From Charina bottae (Eukaryota > Chordata > Lepidosauria > Squamata > Charinaidae), in assembly GCA_023362775.1 (NCBI GenBank), contig JALMGJ010000006.1:11488501-11552500 (forward strand): DNA of 64,000 bases, in the 5' to 3' direction. This document shows positions 20,356 through 31,111 of the stretch, in pieces. The notes under the pieces are model-generated. The model was not told the origin of the DNA. It was given only the letters and a program-made list of their open reading frames with translations, and ran no database searches. How positions within the stretch are numbered: position 1 is the first letter of the stretch; each line of letters starts with the position of its first letter. The translations under genes were made by a program, and so were the position numbers.

Positions 20356-21250
20356 GTTTCTCCATTTATTTCTGTGTTTTAACACTGGGCCAAAGCAACA
20401 TATTACACTGGAGATTAGTGACTTGATCTCAGGAAGTTTTCTTCCTTCCTACTCCCAATGAAACTCTGTGCTGGCAGGGAGCAGGTAGAGGTGGCAAATA
20501 AATTTAAATTTGGAACCTGGGAATATTGGATGAAGTTCCGAGGCAAGAAATTGCATGGAACTCCAGGGAATCCAGTCACAAACTTCTTGATTATGGTGCT
20601 CTGGCAAAATCGAGCCAGAGGCCATGTTCTGGATTAGAAGTCCTTTCTTAAAAGGAAAAAGGAGGGGGGAAAGCCAACCCTCCGCAAATCTGTCACTCTC
20701 ATAGTTGCCATGAAGGGCAGTAACTGCTTAAAAATATTAGACATGGCAGTCAAAAATTCAACAAGTGCCATTTTTCTTGGCATGAGGTAAAGCAATTGGA
20801 CGAATTTCTGCCGGTTACGCAGCTGACCACAGTTGTCATCCTGAAGTTAGCCAGTTCTTTGGCTAAGTTTTATGCTGTCACAAATGTTCATTAAAAAGAA
20901 TGTGAAGGGGAAGGATTAGTCATAGGATGCTAAAACTAAGAGTAGTTCTACAATGGAAAATCTGTGCAGAACACAGACAGAGGGAATCTATGGAAATGTG
21001 AGCTTGGTATTGCTAAAGGCTGTGAGGACTTGGAAAGTTGCAGCAATGAAACAACATATCCATTTGAGGTAGAGAAAAAATGCTGAAATAAAGAGAGAAG
21101 TGTATTTCCCAGGTCAGTTCAAATCTTTGATCCCAACATATTTATTTGCCTTTCAGACTTAACACCTCATTTTCCTTGTCTTTTAAGCTACTGAAGCCTC
21201 CCTAAAGGCTACACTTTGTTAAAAAAAAATGAGCCAGATTTTGTGTTTGC
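20356..21250. other. No recognised feature
   Basis: Single-copy-looking sequence. No repeat or coding motif recognised. Confidence 0.35.
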
Positions 21251-21262
21251 TATATGGCAGTC

Positions 21263-21589
21263 GTGGCTCAGCGGGTAAGACGCCAGGCTTGTCGATCGGA
21301 AGATAGCAAGTTCGGAGGTTCGAATCCCTAGTCCCGCGTGACAGAGTGAGCTCCCGCACTCGCCCCAGCTCTTGCCAACCTAGCAATTCGAAAGCATGCA
21401 AATGCAAGTAGATGAACAGGTACCACTTTGGTGGGTAGGTAACAGCGTTCTGCATGCGTCATGCCAGCCACATGACCGTGGAAGCATCTTCGGACAACGC
21501 TGGCTCTTCGGCTAACAAACGGAGATGAGCACCGGCCCCTAGAGTTTGACACGACTGCACAAAAGTGCAGGGGGAACCTTTATCTTTTT
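21263..21589 (+). mobile_element. Sauria SINE with target duplication
   Basis: 'gtggctcagcgggtaagacg' head, B box 'ggttcgaatccc' near 21317, tail 'aacctttatctttt'. Flanked by a 12-bp duplication TATATGGCAGTC at 21251-21262 and 21590-21601. Confidence 0.93.
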
Positions 21590-21629
21590 TATATGGCAGT
21601 CATGATCAATGTTGGATAAAAACTGTAGA

Positions 21630-21730
21630 GGAAGGAAGGAAGGAAGGAAGGAAGGAAGGAAGGAAGGAAGGGAGGGAGGGAGGGAGGGAGGGAGGGAGGG
21701 AGGGAGGGAGGGAGGGAGGGAGGGAGGGCA
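21630..21730 (+). repeat. (GGAA)n/(GGGA)n microsatellite
   Basis: Begins as 'gaagg' repeats and changes to 'aggg' repeats near 21670. Confidence 0.95.
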
Positions 21731-22640
21731 TTCCTTATACATGGTTTCTCCAAATTAGGAAAATATCAAAAGTGCCACAACACAGATAGCACAAAGGAAA
21801 TCCATACACCACTAATAGCCAAAGACGTCCTATGTGTTCTGGGGAGGACTTGAAAAAAGGGGGAAAATGCAAGCCTGGGATTTCCATTAGTACTCTGTGT
21901 GTATGTGTGTTTTTTTGTGTTTGTGTGTGTAAGTGTGTGTGTAATGTCTCTCCCCCACATGGGAGACACACCCAAGCTATGGTATAATGCTAAATCATTG
22001 GCAGGGCTGCTGTGAGCAGGATCTAATGCTAAAATAAGCAGGCTTTTAGTCATCTACATTCTCAGAATTGCTTTTGTAAATGCTGGCAAGCCATGGAAGG
22101 CAGGGAGGAGGAAAGAGGGGAGCAGCCTTGATCCGCCCAGCCTTCAGCGCTCCGAGTAAACGATGTACCTTAGGCTAACTGTTATTTTCCAAGTCCACCA
22201 CAGAAAAGGCAAGACAGAACACACCCTGGAGCTTTTATCCACCACGATGCCCCTTAGGCACCCTCCCTAAAAGGGTTAACGACAGATGCTTCCATTAAGT
22301 TTGACCTAAAGTACCTCTTAATTCTACGGCAGGCTGGTAATATGACTGCCTTTCTGCTTATTTGCATGGCCCAACAGAGGTGCTCCATGGCATGTCGGCC
22401 ACCCAAAGCGCACACGCATGCCCAAATGTCAACTGGTTTTAAAACAGACCTGCACAGCGTGGATATCTGCTTCTGCTTTGTTTTGTTGTTTGAAGGGGAT
22501 AGGAAGATCTGCTGACAAGGAGAGGCTGCAAAAAGGCTGAGGTGGAGTGTCATTATCAGGAGGATACATGCAAAGAAGAACTGAGCTGGATCTGGCCTAA
22601 GACCATCTGGTCCCTAGTTCTCTTCCCACAGTTACCAGTC
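21731..22640. other. No recognised feature
   Basis: TG-rich run at about 21895-21942. The rest carries no recognisable repeat or coding motif. Confidence 0.35.
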
Positions 22641-22649
22641 AGATTCTGT

Positions 22650-22915
22650 CAGCCTTGCAAGGTAGTCCAGCCAAGAAGCACACCCAGAAGTACTAGCTCT
22701 AACTTTACTGTAAGGGTAGATTAACAGAATCTTGCAAGTCTGAAAGTACATCTCTCCCCCTCCCCTCGCCTTTACAGTCCAAGAAACTAGGGAGGGTCCC
22801 TTCTGAGATGTTTGCCATACCTCCATTTCTTCTGTGGGCTCAGCTGCCTCTTATCTGACCACTGTCTACTGTGCAGCTCTTCCTCCTGTCTCCCAAGGTC
22901 ATTTCCACAGACCAT
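22650..22915 (+). repeat. Unclassified dispersed repeat, copy 1
   Basis: Matches 57420-57665 on the same strand over a series of blocks: 'tcttgcaagtctgaaagtac', 'cctttacagtcc', 'tcccttctgag', 'cctcttat.tgacc', 'tctcccaaggtc'. No protein similarity recognised. Confidence 0.6.
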
Positions 22916-23438
22916 TACAGATTCCTACAAGGAGGGCCATGAGCAAAGTATCACCCTTCCTCATGGTTTCCAGAAATTAATATTCAGCATTTGATGCACT
23001 GATAGTAGAATCATACATATTCAGATAGTGTGAAAGATAGCCATCAGGATCATGAGCATCCATGGGGGGACAAATGACATGCGTCATGAATCATCACGCA
23101 AATGATGCAGTTTACATACTTGCATCAGACATCATGACACAAGAACACCACTGCATTGGTTGCATGATGGTATCATAAAATATGTGTCATCATCTTAATA
23201 TTGTTGTGGCTTATTACAAGTGCCAATGATCGTGGAGAGTAATCACTGATGGTCTTCCCCACTGTAAATTTGTCAAAGTCCTTTCTGAAGCCATCCAGAT
23301 AGTCAGTGTGCTTTGTAAAGAAAGCTCTTTTTTCATCTGTTCTGAATTCCTACCATTCAACTTCATTCTAGTATTCTGAAAGAGTAGGAAAAATCACTTT
23401 CCACACACAGACACAATGGACTTATGGACAGTGGGCTA
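22916..23438. other. No recognised feature
   Basis: Contains a degenerate CATCAT/ATGATG-rich stretch near 23030-23200. No gene evidence. Confidence 0.35.
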
Positions 23439-23440
23439 TA

Positions 23441-23847
23441 CAGGTAGCCCTCCCTTACCGACTACAATTGGGACCAGCAACTCCGTCGCTAAGCAATGCA
23501 GTTGTAAAATGAAACATCACATGACTGTGCCCAACTTATGACGTCAGTTCTGGCTGCGGTCATTAAGTGCGACATCACGTGACCACGACTTGCGACTTCC
23601 TGTTGGCTTCCCCATTGACCTCACTTGTCAGAAGCTGATTGTGAAGGTCACAAATGGCAATCATGTGACTGCGGGATGCTGCGACCGTCATAAATGCACA
23701 CTGGTTAACAAAGTGCCCGAATTGCGATCACTTGACTGCGGGGATGCTGCAACTTCGAGGACGGGTCGTAAATTTCTCTTTTCAGCACCGTTGTAACTTT
23801 GAACAGTCGCTGAACGAACCAGTAAGTCAGTAAGCAAGGACTACCCG
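23441..23847. mobile_element. Tigger-like MITE, copy 2
   Basis: Ends CAGGTAGCCCTCCCTTACCG and AAGCAAGGACTACCCG, flanked by TA on both sides. Interior related to copies 1 and 3. Confidence 0.85.
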
Positions 23848-24389
23848 TATGTGGTCCCCAATGCAATTTTGACCTGTTGGAACCTTCCAAAGTAACCTAA
23901 CAAAGAAATCATTGACAGCAAATCATCAGTTTTCAGTTACTCTGTTTTGGGGTATGAGGAAAAATAGACTTACTCAGCCTCTCTCAAGCTTAACAAATAT
24001 ATCTTGCATTAATACTTTCAGCACTCCACCCAAAATAAACAAAAAAGAATTTAAGTCCATCCTTTCCATAAACCTTGCCATGTTACCATCACACTCCTGA
24101 AGTCAACAGAGGCCATTAGTACTACTACTAGTAGTAATAGTAGTATTAGTATTAGTATCTAAATCTTTCCAATTCACAGAAGCTGACCACAAAACAAAAT
24201 ACAATAAAAACATCCACCATAAGAAAAAATAAATACAGCAAAGCCTCCATGATAAGAAAACAAAACAAAAATAATAAACAATTACAAAAGGTACTTCATG
24301 GCCCTCGTAACACCAGGGCCCAAAATAACGTAAAAATCCCAAACCAGCAGTCGCAGTAATAAAAAAGTAAAAAACATCATGACAAACTA

Positions 24390-25110
24390 ATGATGGTGGC
24401 CAAAGATCACATCCCTAATGATCTCAGGAAAGTCCAGCCACTGCCAGCTTCCAGAAGGCCATTACTTCTTCTAAAGGGAGGGTGTTCTAGAAGGGAGGGT
24501 GTTTCAAAGAATAGATGCCATATCTGAAAAGCAACCCCATCTAGCTTCTGCCCTCTCACCTCCTGAAAAAGAGGTGTCACAAAATGCCATGTAACAAAAA
24601 TGTTGCGGACTCGGTCATACACCATTCATAATCGTATAGACCCCATCGTGTCACCCTCTGTCTCTCTGCTTTCTAAATTAAACATCTCCACAATCTAACC
24701 TTTCCTCTTGGGCATATCCCCAACTTCTAGTCTTATCACTGCTTCTGCTCCATTTCCAATATTTTGACAACATTCTCTTTGAAATGTGGTAACAGTGCAC
24801 AGGATTGCCCAAGCAGTCGCATCACACATTTGCATCAAGGCATGTTATTGGCACTTTTCATTTTGATTCCTTTTCTAAAGATCCTCAACATTCTTTGGTG
24901 TCTTCTCAGCAATGCTTCTCAATGGGCTTGATATTTTCATTGGGCTACTCCCCTCCCCCACCAGCACATGACCCCTTTGCTCACCTGATATCACCAACCA
25001 AAGAGGATGTATCTCTGAAACATGGATTTCCTCACTGCTCTGTGCATTACATCACATTTGCTTGCGTGAAGCTACATTTGCTATTTTAATGCCTATTCTC
25101 TATTTTATAG
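24390..25110 (-). mobile_element. Old CR1/L3-like LINE remnant
   Basis: The plus strand reads like antisense of a CR1-group RT and 3' region: 'ccatttccaatattttgaca', 'cccaagcagtcgcatcacac', 'cattacatcacatttgcttg', 'tgctattttaatgcctattc'. These parallel the better-preserved CR1 at 27.5-28.2 kb in order. Too diverged for an open frame. Confidence 0.45.
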
Positions 25111-25204
25111 AGGTCCTGTCTTGTACTACAATCAAAGCTTCTCCTAGCTCTATTCACAGCTGGTGCTAAGTCAGGATATTTTCATTGTGGTTGATGTTAT
25201 AAAC

Positions 25205-25463
25205 CAGAGCTTTCCAAACTTTTCATGTTGGCGACACACCAACGGTGGCGGTGGCGGGCGCGGCGGCGGTGGCAGCGCGGCCTGCAGTGCCCTGGTGTGT
25301 CGCGCGCAAACCTGGAAGTGCTGATGGGGGGAACCGGAAGAAGCGGCACCCCCGCCAATCAGCGCCGTTCCCCCCATCAGTGCTTCCGGGTTTGCGGAAC
25401 GACACACCAGGACACCGCAGGCGACATAGTAGTGTGTCGCAACACACACTTTGGAAAGCTATG
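25205..25463 (+). mobile_element. Nonautonomous hAT element (CAGAGCTTTCC family)
   Basis: 259 bp, ends CAGAGCTTTCCAAACT and ACTTTGGAAAGCTATG, perfect 8-bp duplication TTATAAAC at 25197-25204 and 25464-25471. GC-rich core contains an inverted repeat with 'agtgctgatggggggaac' and its complement. Confidence 0.93.
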
Positions 25464-25498
25464 TTATAAACCATAATGGCCTGATCCACACATAACAA

Positions 25499-25853
25499 GA
25501 GAGCCAGTTTGGTTTAATGGTTAAGGTGCTGGGCTAGAAACCAGGAGTCTGTGAGTTCTAGTCCCGCCTTAGGCATGAAAGCTGGCTGGGTGACCTTGGG
25601 CCAGTCCCTCTCTCTCAGCCCTAGGAAGGAGCCAATGGCAAACCAGGAGCCTGAGAGTTCTAGTCCCGCCTTAGGCATGAAAGCTGGCTGGGTGACCTTG
25701 GGCTAGTCCCTCTCTCTCAGCCCAACTCACCTCACAGGGTTGTTGTTGGGGGGGAAATAGGAGGAAGAAGGAGTATTAGGTATGTTCGCTGCCTTGAGTT
25801 ATTTATAAAAAATAATAAAGACGGGATAAAAATTAAATAAATAAATAAATAAA
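25499..25853 (+). mobile_element. tRNA-derived SINE with duplicated body
   Basis: Head 'agccagtttggtttaatgg', then the body twice with a 102-bp period (from 25538 and 25640), then tail 'aactcacctcacagggttg' and (AAAT)n. The duplicated 'gagttctagtcccgcc' B box lies near 25555 and 25655. Confidence 0.88.
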
Positions 25854-25867
25854 TACGCTAACCCAAA

Positions 25868-26018
25868 TCCTGGTTTGCCATTGGCTCCATCCTAGGGCTG
25901 AGAGAGAGTGACTGGCCCAAGGTCACCCAGCCGGCTTTCATGCCTAAGGCGGGACTAGAACTCACAGTCTCCTGGTTTCTAGCCTGTTGCTTTAACCACT
26001 AGATCAAACTGGCTCTCC
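25868..26018 (-). mobile_element. tRNA-derived SINE, minus strand
   Basis: Reverse complement of the same SINE ('cccaaggtcacccagccggc', 'aactggctctcc'). Forms an inverted pair with 25499-25853. Confidence 0.85.
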
Positions 26019-26034
26019 TATGCATTGTTCTTTT

Positions 26035-26115
26035 ATATGCTCCGAACCGCCAATTATCTATTCTTGATTGTGGCAGGATATAAATGTGATTAATAAACAA
26101 TATTAATAAATAACG
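26035..26115 (+). mobile_element. Short LINE/SINE 3' tail remnant
   Basis: 'ctccgaaccgccaattatct' followed by 'gcaggatataaatgtg' and 'taataaa' repeats resembles the hairpin-like 3' end of the L2 group. Confidence 0.4.
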
Positions 26116-26171
26116 GAAATATGCGTGTGTATGTGTGTTTGTTAAGGGTTCAGCCTGGAAGTAAAGCAATA

Positions 26172-26200
26172 AAAGTTGCTGAGGTTGAGAAACACTGCTG
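26172..26200. repeat. Fragment of foldback hAT MITE
   Basis: 'gaggttgagaaacactgctg' matches one end of the 14294 and 34120 elements; the other end is absent. Confidence 0.4.
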
Positions 26201-26599
26201 TAACCATACGAAGAATGTGTTTGTTTAAAAAATGCTACACTTGTTTTAATCCTGCCTAACTGCATAACAAGAGGCAGACAAACAAGGCTACACTAAAAGT
26301 TCTTGTCTGTGGGGTTAATTTTATACTCATAATCATTTGCCTGGAGAAAGGAACGGACAGGATGGAATCTTTCAAGTATACAGTCCTTAGTTTCAAGAGA
26401 CTTTCGCTGTCTTCAGAGGCAGAGCACCAACACATTGTCACAGAGATACCTGCTTCATGAACTCAGAAGTGATGACATTTTAATGGGAGTTGTAAACACT
26501 ACTGACCCCTAGAGGCATTGTGATGCACTGATCCATCCTCCACAACCAATGGAGGAGATGAAGTAGAGGAGACATCAGTTAGGAAGGTGTAGGGCTGGG

Positions 26600-26757
26600 A
26601 CTGGGGAAACGGAAGTTTGGGTCTACCCTCACCCATGGAAATTTCTTGAGGGACTTTGGGCCAGCCTGTCTCACAGGGTTGTTGCTGTGGGGAAAAACGT
26701 AAGGAGCGGACACTGGGAATGCCACCTTGAGCTCCTAAATGGAAGGCGGGACGTTAT
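26600..26757 (+). mobile_element. Old tRNA-SINE remnant
   Basis: 'gactttgggccagcctgtct', 'cacagggttgttgctgtggg' and 'gccaccttgagctcc' match the 3' portion of SINEs with an L2/L3-type tail. Confidence 0.5.
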
Positions 26758-26819
26758 TGTTAGGTTTAATAAAGAATCTTGAAAGGTACCAAGTTGGAAG
26801 GCTGATCTGGCCAGCAATT

Positions 26820-27035
26820 CTAAGCAGACGTGACTTGAAAGGGAATCGTGCCAAAACAAAACCACACCATTTCCCTCAAGAAAATGAACTGTTTCTTCTC
26901 ACTCACATGGTTCAGGACCTCCACATTCAGCACCAGCTTCACTCTAAAAATGTAGCCCTCGTGTGGCCCATCCTTGATCATCCCCAGGAGCATTATACTT
27001 CCATCAGAGTGAAGAAGGCGGTATTTTGTTAACAT
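26820..27035 (-). other. Unidentified 71-codon open frame
   Basis: The predicted peptide is protein-like in composition (for example LLHSDGSIMLLGMIKDGPHE, then YIFRVKLVLNVEVLNH) rather than repeat-like. No family is recognised, and I could not confirm splice sites. It could be an exon, a decayed transposon fragment or chance. Confidence 0.2.
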
Positions 27036-27510
27036 CGCAAGCTGTGACTTGGCATAGAAATCAAAGTGGGGGGAGAGAGCAAGGTCAGGACAGTTGGGTG
27101 CGCAGAGGGAAAAGCCCCAATTTCAACAGCCCAGCAGGGACCTGCCCATCATGCAACATGTTAATTTGGCAAACTCAAGTACCTTGACAAGTCCTTGGCG
27201 ATTCAGGAGGAAGGAGGCATCTCTTCATGCTTTAAGAAAACTCACATCTCTTCTCTGCAGCTTGGCACACTTCTCTGCAGCTCTCACTTCCATCCCTCTC
27301 TCCCCACCCTTGGATGCCTTCCCCATGTTAGGATTTCATCTTGGAAACTCAGGCAGAGAACTCAGATTGCAAGAAGACTTTGCCCAAAGACACAACACTG
27401 AGAAAGAGAGAAGAGTAGGGGGAAAGACTGCTGGGAACTGAACTCCACAGATGCAAAGTCATAAAGTCTCCTTTGAGTGGAGCACATCTCCTGCTGATCT
27501 TCTGGACTTA
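27036..27510. other. No recognised feature
   Basis: Mixed sequence up to the CR1 tail. No supported gene. Confidence 0.35.
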
Positions 27511-27512
27511 TC

Positions 27513-28252
27513 ATAGAATCATAGGTTGGAAGGGACCTTGGAGGTCTTCTAGTCCAACCCTGACCAAGGCAGGAATCCTCATAGCATCTTGGACAAATGG
27601 TTGTCCAGTCTTTTCTTGTAAGCCTCCAGTGATGGAGCACCCACAACTCCAGGAGGCAAGCTGTTCTACTGCTTAATAGTACTCACTGTCAGGAAATTCC
27701 TCCTTGTCTCCAGGTTGGATCGCCCTCTGATGAGCTTCCATCCGCTGCTTCTTGTCCTACCCTCAAGTGCTGCGGAGAATAAGTCGACGCCCTCTTCCCT
27801 GTGGCAGCCCTTCAAGTATTGGAAGACTGCTATCATGTCTCCCCTCGGTCTTCTCTTCATTAAGCTCAACATACCTAGTTCCTTTAGCCCTTCTTCATAG
27901 GATTTAGCCTCCAGACCCCTTATCATCTTTGTGGCTCTTCTCTGCACTCTATCTAGGGCCTCAGCATCTTTTTTGTATTGTGGTGACCAGAATTGGACGT
28001 AGTATTCCAATTGTGGCCTCACCAGTGTGGTACTATCACTTCCCGTGATCTTGATACTATCCCTCTGTTGATGCAGCCCAGGACTGCATTGGCCTTTTTG
28101 GCAGCTGCAGCACACTGCTGACTCATTCTTAAGCGGTGGTCCACCAGGATACCTAGATCCCCCTCATAGGCACTACTGTTGAGCCAGGTACTGCCTATCT
28201 TGTACTTTTGCATCTGGTTTTTCCTGCTTAAGTGTAGGACCTTACACTTAAA
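27513..28252 (-). mobile_element. CR1 LINE, 5' truncated
   Basis: On the plus strand begins 'atagaatcataggttggaag', the complement of the typical CR1 3' end, and continues through RT-derived sequence to about 28250. Orientation minus. Confidence 0.92.
27666..28213 (-). pseudogene. CR1 RT C-terminal pseudogene
   Basis: The first piece (28213 down to 28019) gives LGILVDHRLRMSQQCAAAAK. The second (28115 down to 27666), in another frame, gives LVRPQLEYYVQFWSPQYKKD, ALDRVQRRATKMIRGLE and a C-terminal SNLETRRNFLTVSTIKQ, all typical of the CR1 RT thumb and C-terminal region. One frameshift, in the overlap between about 28019 and 28115, separates the pieces. The RT active site lies upstream of the truncation and is missing, so this fragment cannot be active. 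Confidence 0.85.
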
Positions 28253-28311
28253 GAAGTCTTTAAGTAAAAGACTTAAGTAAAAAAAGTAGTGTTCTTTTTC
28301 TTTCTTTTCAG

Positions 28312-28415
28312 TCTAGCCTACAGCCCTAGGTTTTCCTTGTGGTCTCCCATCCAAGCACTGACAAGGTCCAGCCCTGCTTAGATTTTCAAGATCAGCCAAG
28401 ACACCTAAGTGCTGT
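28312..28415 (-). mobile_element. 5S rRNA-derived SINE fragment
   Basis: Minus-strand sequence contains 'ctgatcttgaaaatctaagc', 'agggctgg' and 'cagtgcttggatgggagacc', following the 5S rRNA 3' half with substitutions, including the box C region used by TFIIIA. Confidence 0.65.
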
Positions 28416-28820
28416 CACCTAGATAGAATATAAGTAGCTACTGTGCCAAAATCTGCCTTCAAGTTTCCTGGCAAAAGAGGCTTCTGTTTATCTGCCTCAT
28501 CCTCCAGATGCTGAGAATGCCTGGAGAATTTCCTCTTCTATGTGTTTGCCTCTATCTCTGGTCTGAAAAGGCTCCATTTGAGGAGTTCCCTCTTAAGTGA
28601 AACACAGGAAGCATGGGCACTGTAGATTGCTGAAAAGAATTCTACAATTGTCTACGTACACTTCTTGAACATCTTGAAACTAAATAAATGCAAAATTACC
28701 TTTTTCCACATGTGATGAATTTTCTAAATTTTACTGAAATTATCTGTGTCTTTGAAAAGCATTTAGACAGCAGTGTCTTACCTATCCAGTTGAAGGGGGG
28801 TGAGGGGGAGAGTAGAGGAC

Positions 28821-29300
28821 ATTTTTTTTTATTTTTTTATTTTTTTTTAACTGTGGTTAATATATTTATCTCATTACTTAATTGCTTGTTTAAATTACAT
28901 TTGTTCCTTTTCTATTTCTTACCAACTTAATCATTAAATCCTATATATATTGTATTATTTTTTGTACATTTATCATATAGTCCAGAAACGGTTTCCAATC
29001 ATTTTTAAATTTGTCCATGTTCTTATCTTTTAACATCTCTGTTAGTTTTGCCATCTGTGCTAGGTCCATAATTTTTGTAATCCAGTCTTGGATTGTAGGG
29101 GTTTCTTCTTTCTTCCATTGTTGAGCATATGTTATTCTGGCACCTGAAATCATATATAGTAACAAATTTCTGTGTTTTTTCTCCAGTTCATTGTCCATGA
29201 AGCCTAATAAGTATAATTCTGGTTTAATTTGTATGTCCATTGATGTAATTGTTTTTATGGTTTCATGTATTGAGTTCCAAAAAATTTTCGCTTTCTTGCA
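28821..29300 (-). mobile_element. L1 LINE 3' fragment
   Basis: A T-rich run at 28821-28850 on the plus strand is the poly(A) tail of a minus-strand insertion. The upstream 28941-29240 frame resembles the extreme C-terminus of L1 ORF2 (ARITYAQQWKKEETPTIQDW, then KIMDLAQMAKLTEML). 5' truncated near 29300. Confidence 0.75.
28941..29240 (-). pseudogene. L1 ORF2 C-terminal fragment
   Basis: Ninety-nine codons of the L1 ORF2p C-terminal segment, downstream of the reverse transcriptase in a full element. Key stretches: KKHRNLLLYMISGARITYAQ and TIQDWITKIMDLAQMAKL, with a Lys/Asp/Trp-rich end. There is no catalytic domain here; this is a dead, 5'-truncated insertion. Assignment to L1 rests on recalled motif similarity and on the associated poly(A) tail. 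Confidence 0.7.
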
Positions 29301-29302
29301 CG

Positions 29303-29480
29303 TTTATCCATTCATTTATTTGTTTATTTTATAGTTTTTGTAGGCCACGCAACTCAAAAGACTTTGGGAAGGTTACAGCAAGTTAAAATGATAAATGCAA
29401 CAATAAAATACATGAGGACGATAAAAGCCACATCAACAATACATCAGTGATAATAAATTACTCCCTTCCCCAAGATGGAA
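29303..29480 (-). mobile_element. LINE 3'-tail remnant
   Basis: 'catttatttgtttatttt' followed by 'gtaggccacgcaactcaaaa' resembles the reversed 3' end of a CR1/L2-group repeat. Family uncertain. Confidence 0.35.
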
Positions 29481-29641
29481 GCCAATAAAACTTCGCCAGG
29501 CACGAGGGCCCACTGAAATTAAATTTAAAGAGGAAATTAAATCTAAAGATGTATTGTCGAAGGCTTTCACGGCCGGAGTTCAATGGCTGTTGTGGGTCTT
29601 CCGGGCTGTGTGGCCGTGTTCTGGAAGTTGTGGTTCCTAAC

Positions 29642-29673
29642 GTTTCGCCAGCATCTGTGGCCAGCATCTTCAG
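29642..29673 (-). ncRNA. Hammerhead-like core, minus strand
   Basis: Read on the minus strand: CTGAAGA (29673-29667), a helix II 'gctggcc...gctggc', then GAAAC (29646-29642). Confidence 0.55.
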
Positions 29674-29829
29674 AGGGCAGGAGCACAGACAGAAGCGAAA
29701 TCTCTGTGCCCAGGTAGAGTGGCAATGTTTTGTTTGTTTTCTATTTATAGAGCTATAATAATAGAAAATAATAGAAAACAAACAAAACATTGCCACTCTA
29801 GATTTCGCTTCTGTCTATGCTCCTGCCCT

Positions 29830-29861
29830 CTGAAGATGCTGGCCACAGATGCTGGTGAAAC
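29830..29861 (+). ncRNA. Hammerhead-like core, plus strand
   Basis: CTGAAGA at 29830-29836, helix II 'gctggcc...gctggt', GAAAC at 29857-29861. Mirror image of the core at 29642-29673. Confidence 0.55.
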
Positions 29862-29933
29862 GTTAGGAACCACAACTTCCAGAACATGGCCACACAGCCC
29901 GGAAGACCCACAACAGCCATTAAATCTAAAGAT

Positions 29934-30446
29934 CTTCTGAAACCTGGGGGGGGGGGCAGGATTTTATGGACCTCTGGGGGAAAAGGGCTCCAAATTGTGG
30001 GGGGGATCACTGAGAAAGTCTGGCAGAAGATCATGTCCCCCTCACATCAGATAGAGGGCACACTTCGAACAGGTTTAACCAAGATGTTCCCACCAGCTGG
30101 TGGCTGCATTTGTTTCTAGCTGCGTGGTGCCAGATGTCACTTGGAGCTACACACAGTGTAATTATAAACAGACTAAATAAAATGTAACCATGCTCCAGTG
30201 TCATCATTAAGAAACTATGTAATGAATCCAGAAAAACCTCAAATGTAAATGAATGCTCAAAAGAGGATGGCCACCTGTTGAGTGACCATTAGCCCTGATG
30301 TTTGCAACAGAGCTTCCATGTCTGAAAGCAGTTATCACATTCAACACCAGCTACTAGAGAGTTGCAACAGGGCCAGACCATGTTGTTGTTGTTCAACACA
30401 TTTGGAGGATAGTAGGATGGGAAAGACTGTCCTATGTTGGGCAGGG
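29934..30446. other. No recognised feature
   Basis: G homopolymer near 29947-29956. The rest is unrecognised. Confidence 0.35.
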
Positions 30447-30531
30447 AAAGTTACAAGACGAAGAGAATATTTGTAGCTCAGGGTTGAACTGTGGAGTCCT
30501 TGGTGCTCTCTGAGCCTTGTTGTTTTCTTGC

Positions 30532-31029
30532 AGACGTTGCATCCACGAACACCAGCTAGCAGTCAGAAGACACGATGAAAACTCCTTAATCTCACAACAC
30601 ATGGACAGACTCAACCATACTTTCAACTGGGAAACTGTGAGCATCTTAAACCAAGCCAAATCCAAAAATGCTAGAGAATTCCTAGAAGCTTGGCACTCAG
30701 ACAAAGCAGCCATTAACAGACACATAGAGGTAAACAACATTTACATACCATGCATAAGAGACAATAGAAAAGCCAGAAGACCAGAACACCTCCTTGCCAG
30801 CAATCAACACCCAGATATGCAAAGATTAACACCAGGATTAGCACCTGAGGAACAATCAAACAGCACAATATACCCTAATCAAGGAACTATTAACTCAGTC
30901 AATCAACCAAGCAGCAAACAACAGCCCAATCAAGGAACTACCAAGGAGAGAACAACACCCCCACCAACACAAGCAGGACAAGCCATGGTATATATGCAGA
31001 GAGCAAGTCCCACTCCCTTTTCACACTGA
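30532..31029 (+). pseudogene. Penelope-like ORF C-terminus
   Basis: The frame reads IHEHQLAVRRHDENSLISQH, then HTFNWETVSILNQAKSK and FLEAWHSDKAAINRHIEVNN, the region downstream of the GIY-YIG core in Penelope-type proteins (His-containing helices that follow the nuclease). It continues into a low-complexity, Gln/Thr/Pro-rich end. RT and the GIY and YIG motifs are absent because the element is 5' truncated. The same C-terminal tail sequence appears twice, in opposite directions, in the palindromic insertion at 33203-33831. Confidence 0.7.
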
Positions 31030-31056
31030 AGATGTTGCCTAGCCTGGCAATGAAAC
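31026..31056 (+). ncRNA. Hammerhead-like core
   Basis: CTGAAGA at 31026-31032, helix II 'ttgcc...ggcaa', GAAAC at 31052-31056, just downstream of the coding end. Confidence 0.55.
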
Positions 31057-31111
31057 GTCTGCAAGAAAACAACAAGGCTCAGAGAGCACCAAGGACTCCA
31101 AAGTTACAAGA

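Larger units (their letters stand above)
29551..29918. mobile_element. Palindromic Penelope-like terminal-repeat insertion
   Basis: 368 bp forming a long imperfect palindrome (arms about 29575-29735 and 29765-29918). Flanked by a 15-bp target duplication ATTAAATCTAAAGAT at 29536-29550 and 29919-29933. Each arm carries a hammerhead-like core; there is no coding region. Confidence 0.85.
30459..31099 (+). mobile_element. Penelope-like element, internally deleted
   Basis: Bounded by a 12-bp duplication AAAGTTACAAGA at 30447-30458 and 31100-31111. The first ~80 bp include the inverse of the 3' segment ('gtgctctctgagccttgttg' against 'caacaaggctcagagagcac'). Between them lies the end of a Penelope coding region and a hammerhead-like core. 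Confidence 0.87.

Noticed and set aside
15019..28415. Functional 5S rRNA genes
   Set aside because: Both segments are partial and carry many substitutions in the internal promoter region.
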